From: Paenibacillus dendritiformis | GTDB taxonomy: Bacteria; Bacillota; Bacilli; Paenibacillales; Paenibacillaceae | Direction: 5' to 3' | Assembly: GCF_015845845.1 (NCBI RefSeq) | Contig: NZ_LDIG01000143.1 | Coordinates: 1-33,654, forward strand | Length of the DNA stretch: 33,654 nucleotides | Part shown: positions 33,495-33,654 of the stretch, piece by piece | Layout: each line of letters opens with the position of its first letter | How positions within the stretch are numbered: position 1 is the first letter of the stretch | The notes under the pieces: model-generated | Database searches by the model: none | Told to the model about the DNA's origin: nothing | Seen by the model: the letters and a program-made list of their open reading frames with translations, nothing else | Program-made: the position numbers and the translations under genes

Positions 33495-33574
33495 TGGCGT
33501 AACCTCCTCGTTTTTTCAAGGGGCTTCGCCACACATATCCATCTACCTGTTAAGTCTTGATTTTCTTTTGAAAC

Positions 33575-33611
33575 AAAAAAAAGAGCGGGCTATCTTTTTG
33601 ATAACCTGCTC
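33575..33611 (-). terminator. Terminator at the entry of the right IS
   Basis: Mirror copy of 44-80: the same 12-base arms and eight-T tail on the minus strand, ahead of the transposase gene. Confidence 0.75.
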
Positions 33612-33636
33612 TTGTGCTTGATTATGGTTTCCGCGC

Positions 33637-33654
33637 CTTATCTTAATGACATTG
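33637..33654 (-). repeat. Outer terminal inverted repeat of right IS
   Basis: Reads CAATGTCATTAAGATAAG on the minus strand, the same end type as 1-18; it is the last sequence in the window. Confidence 0.9.

Larger units (their letters stand above)
32006..33654 (-). mobile_element. IS4-family insertion sequence, right copy
   Basis: Inverted copy of the element at 1-1649, same length, same ends and identical transposase translation. Its inner end abuts the half terminator of the toxin intergenic unit, so it inserted into or beside a hairpin. The outer end is the last base of the window. Confidence 0.93.

Noticed and set aside
1..33654. Calling the window a proven composite transposon
   Set aside because: Outer flanks and target duplications are not visible and most cargo looks like native chromosome.

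Overview
The window looks like a stretch of chromosome from a Paenibacillus-type member of the Bacillota. This is inferred from strong AGGAGG-like ribosome binding sites, frequent GTG/TTG starts, a moderately GC-rich backbone, two proteins with copper-amine-oxidase-N 'stalk' domains, and families typical of that genus. No 16S or other phylogenetic marker is present, so the genus is an inference.

The window begins and ends exactly at the outer ends of two apparently identical 1,649-bp IS4-family insertion sequences in opposite orientation (1-1649 and 32006-33654). They enclose 30.36 kb. The left and centre read as ordinary chromosomal genes: an Opp/Dpp-type peptide ABC transporter without a binding protein (1721-5668); a CPBP membrane protease-like protein opposite an OmpR-type two-component system (5765-8886); a GNAT acetyltransferase; a MarR-MFS operon behind two matching operator-like palindromes (9953-11783); a secreted stalk/GH18 protein; and two small lipoproteins (13232-14388).

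The centre holds a five-gene operon (14714-20365): ACAD10/11-type acyl-CoA dehydrogenase, SDR, APH-type kinase, AMP-forming acyl-CoA ligase and TetR regulator. Its content resembles the LvaA/C/D/E levulinate pathway of Pseudomonas putida and the kinase-plus-dehydrogenase fusion of human ACAD10/11. It therefore probably converts a gamma-keto or gamma-hydroxy acid, through a phosphorylated CoA ester, into a beta-oxidation substrate. A TetR-like operator candidate lies just upstream of the first gene.

Next come a TetR gene divergent from a rifamycin phosphotransferase (rph), with a perfect 14-bp palindrome between them; a MocR-type regulator overlapping a D-Ala-D-Ala ligase gene (ddl); a secreted GH30 glucuronoxylanase-like enzyme; and a WcbI-like protein.

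The right end is different: AT-rich, with an intact secreted beta-barrel pore-forming toxin of the alpha-hemolysin/leukocidin family (30908-31879) and, downstream on the same strand, the wreck of an ETX/MTX2-family pore-forming toxin (30010-30673). Both are preceded by copies of the same roughly 105-120-bp intergenic unit. The unit includes half of a terminator hairpin, and the right IS interrupts the copy nearest to it. This points to a tandem toxin array that continues, or once continued, beyond the window.
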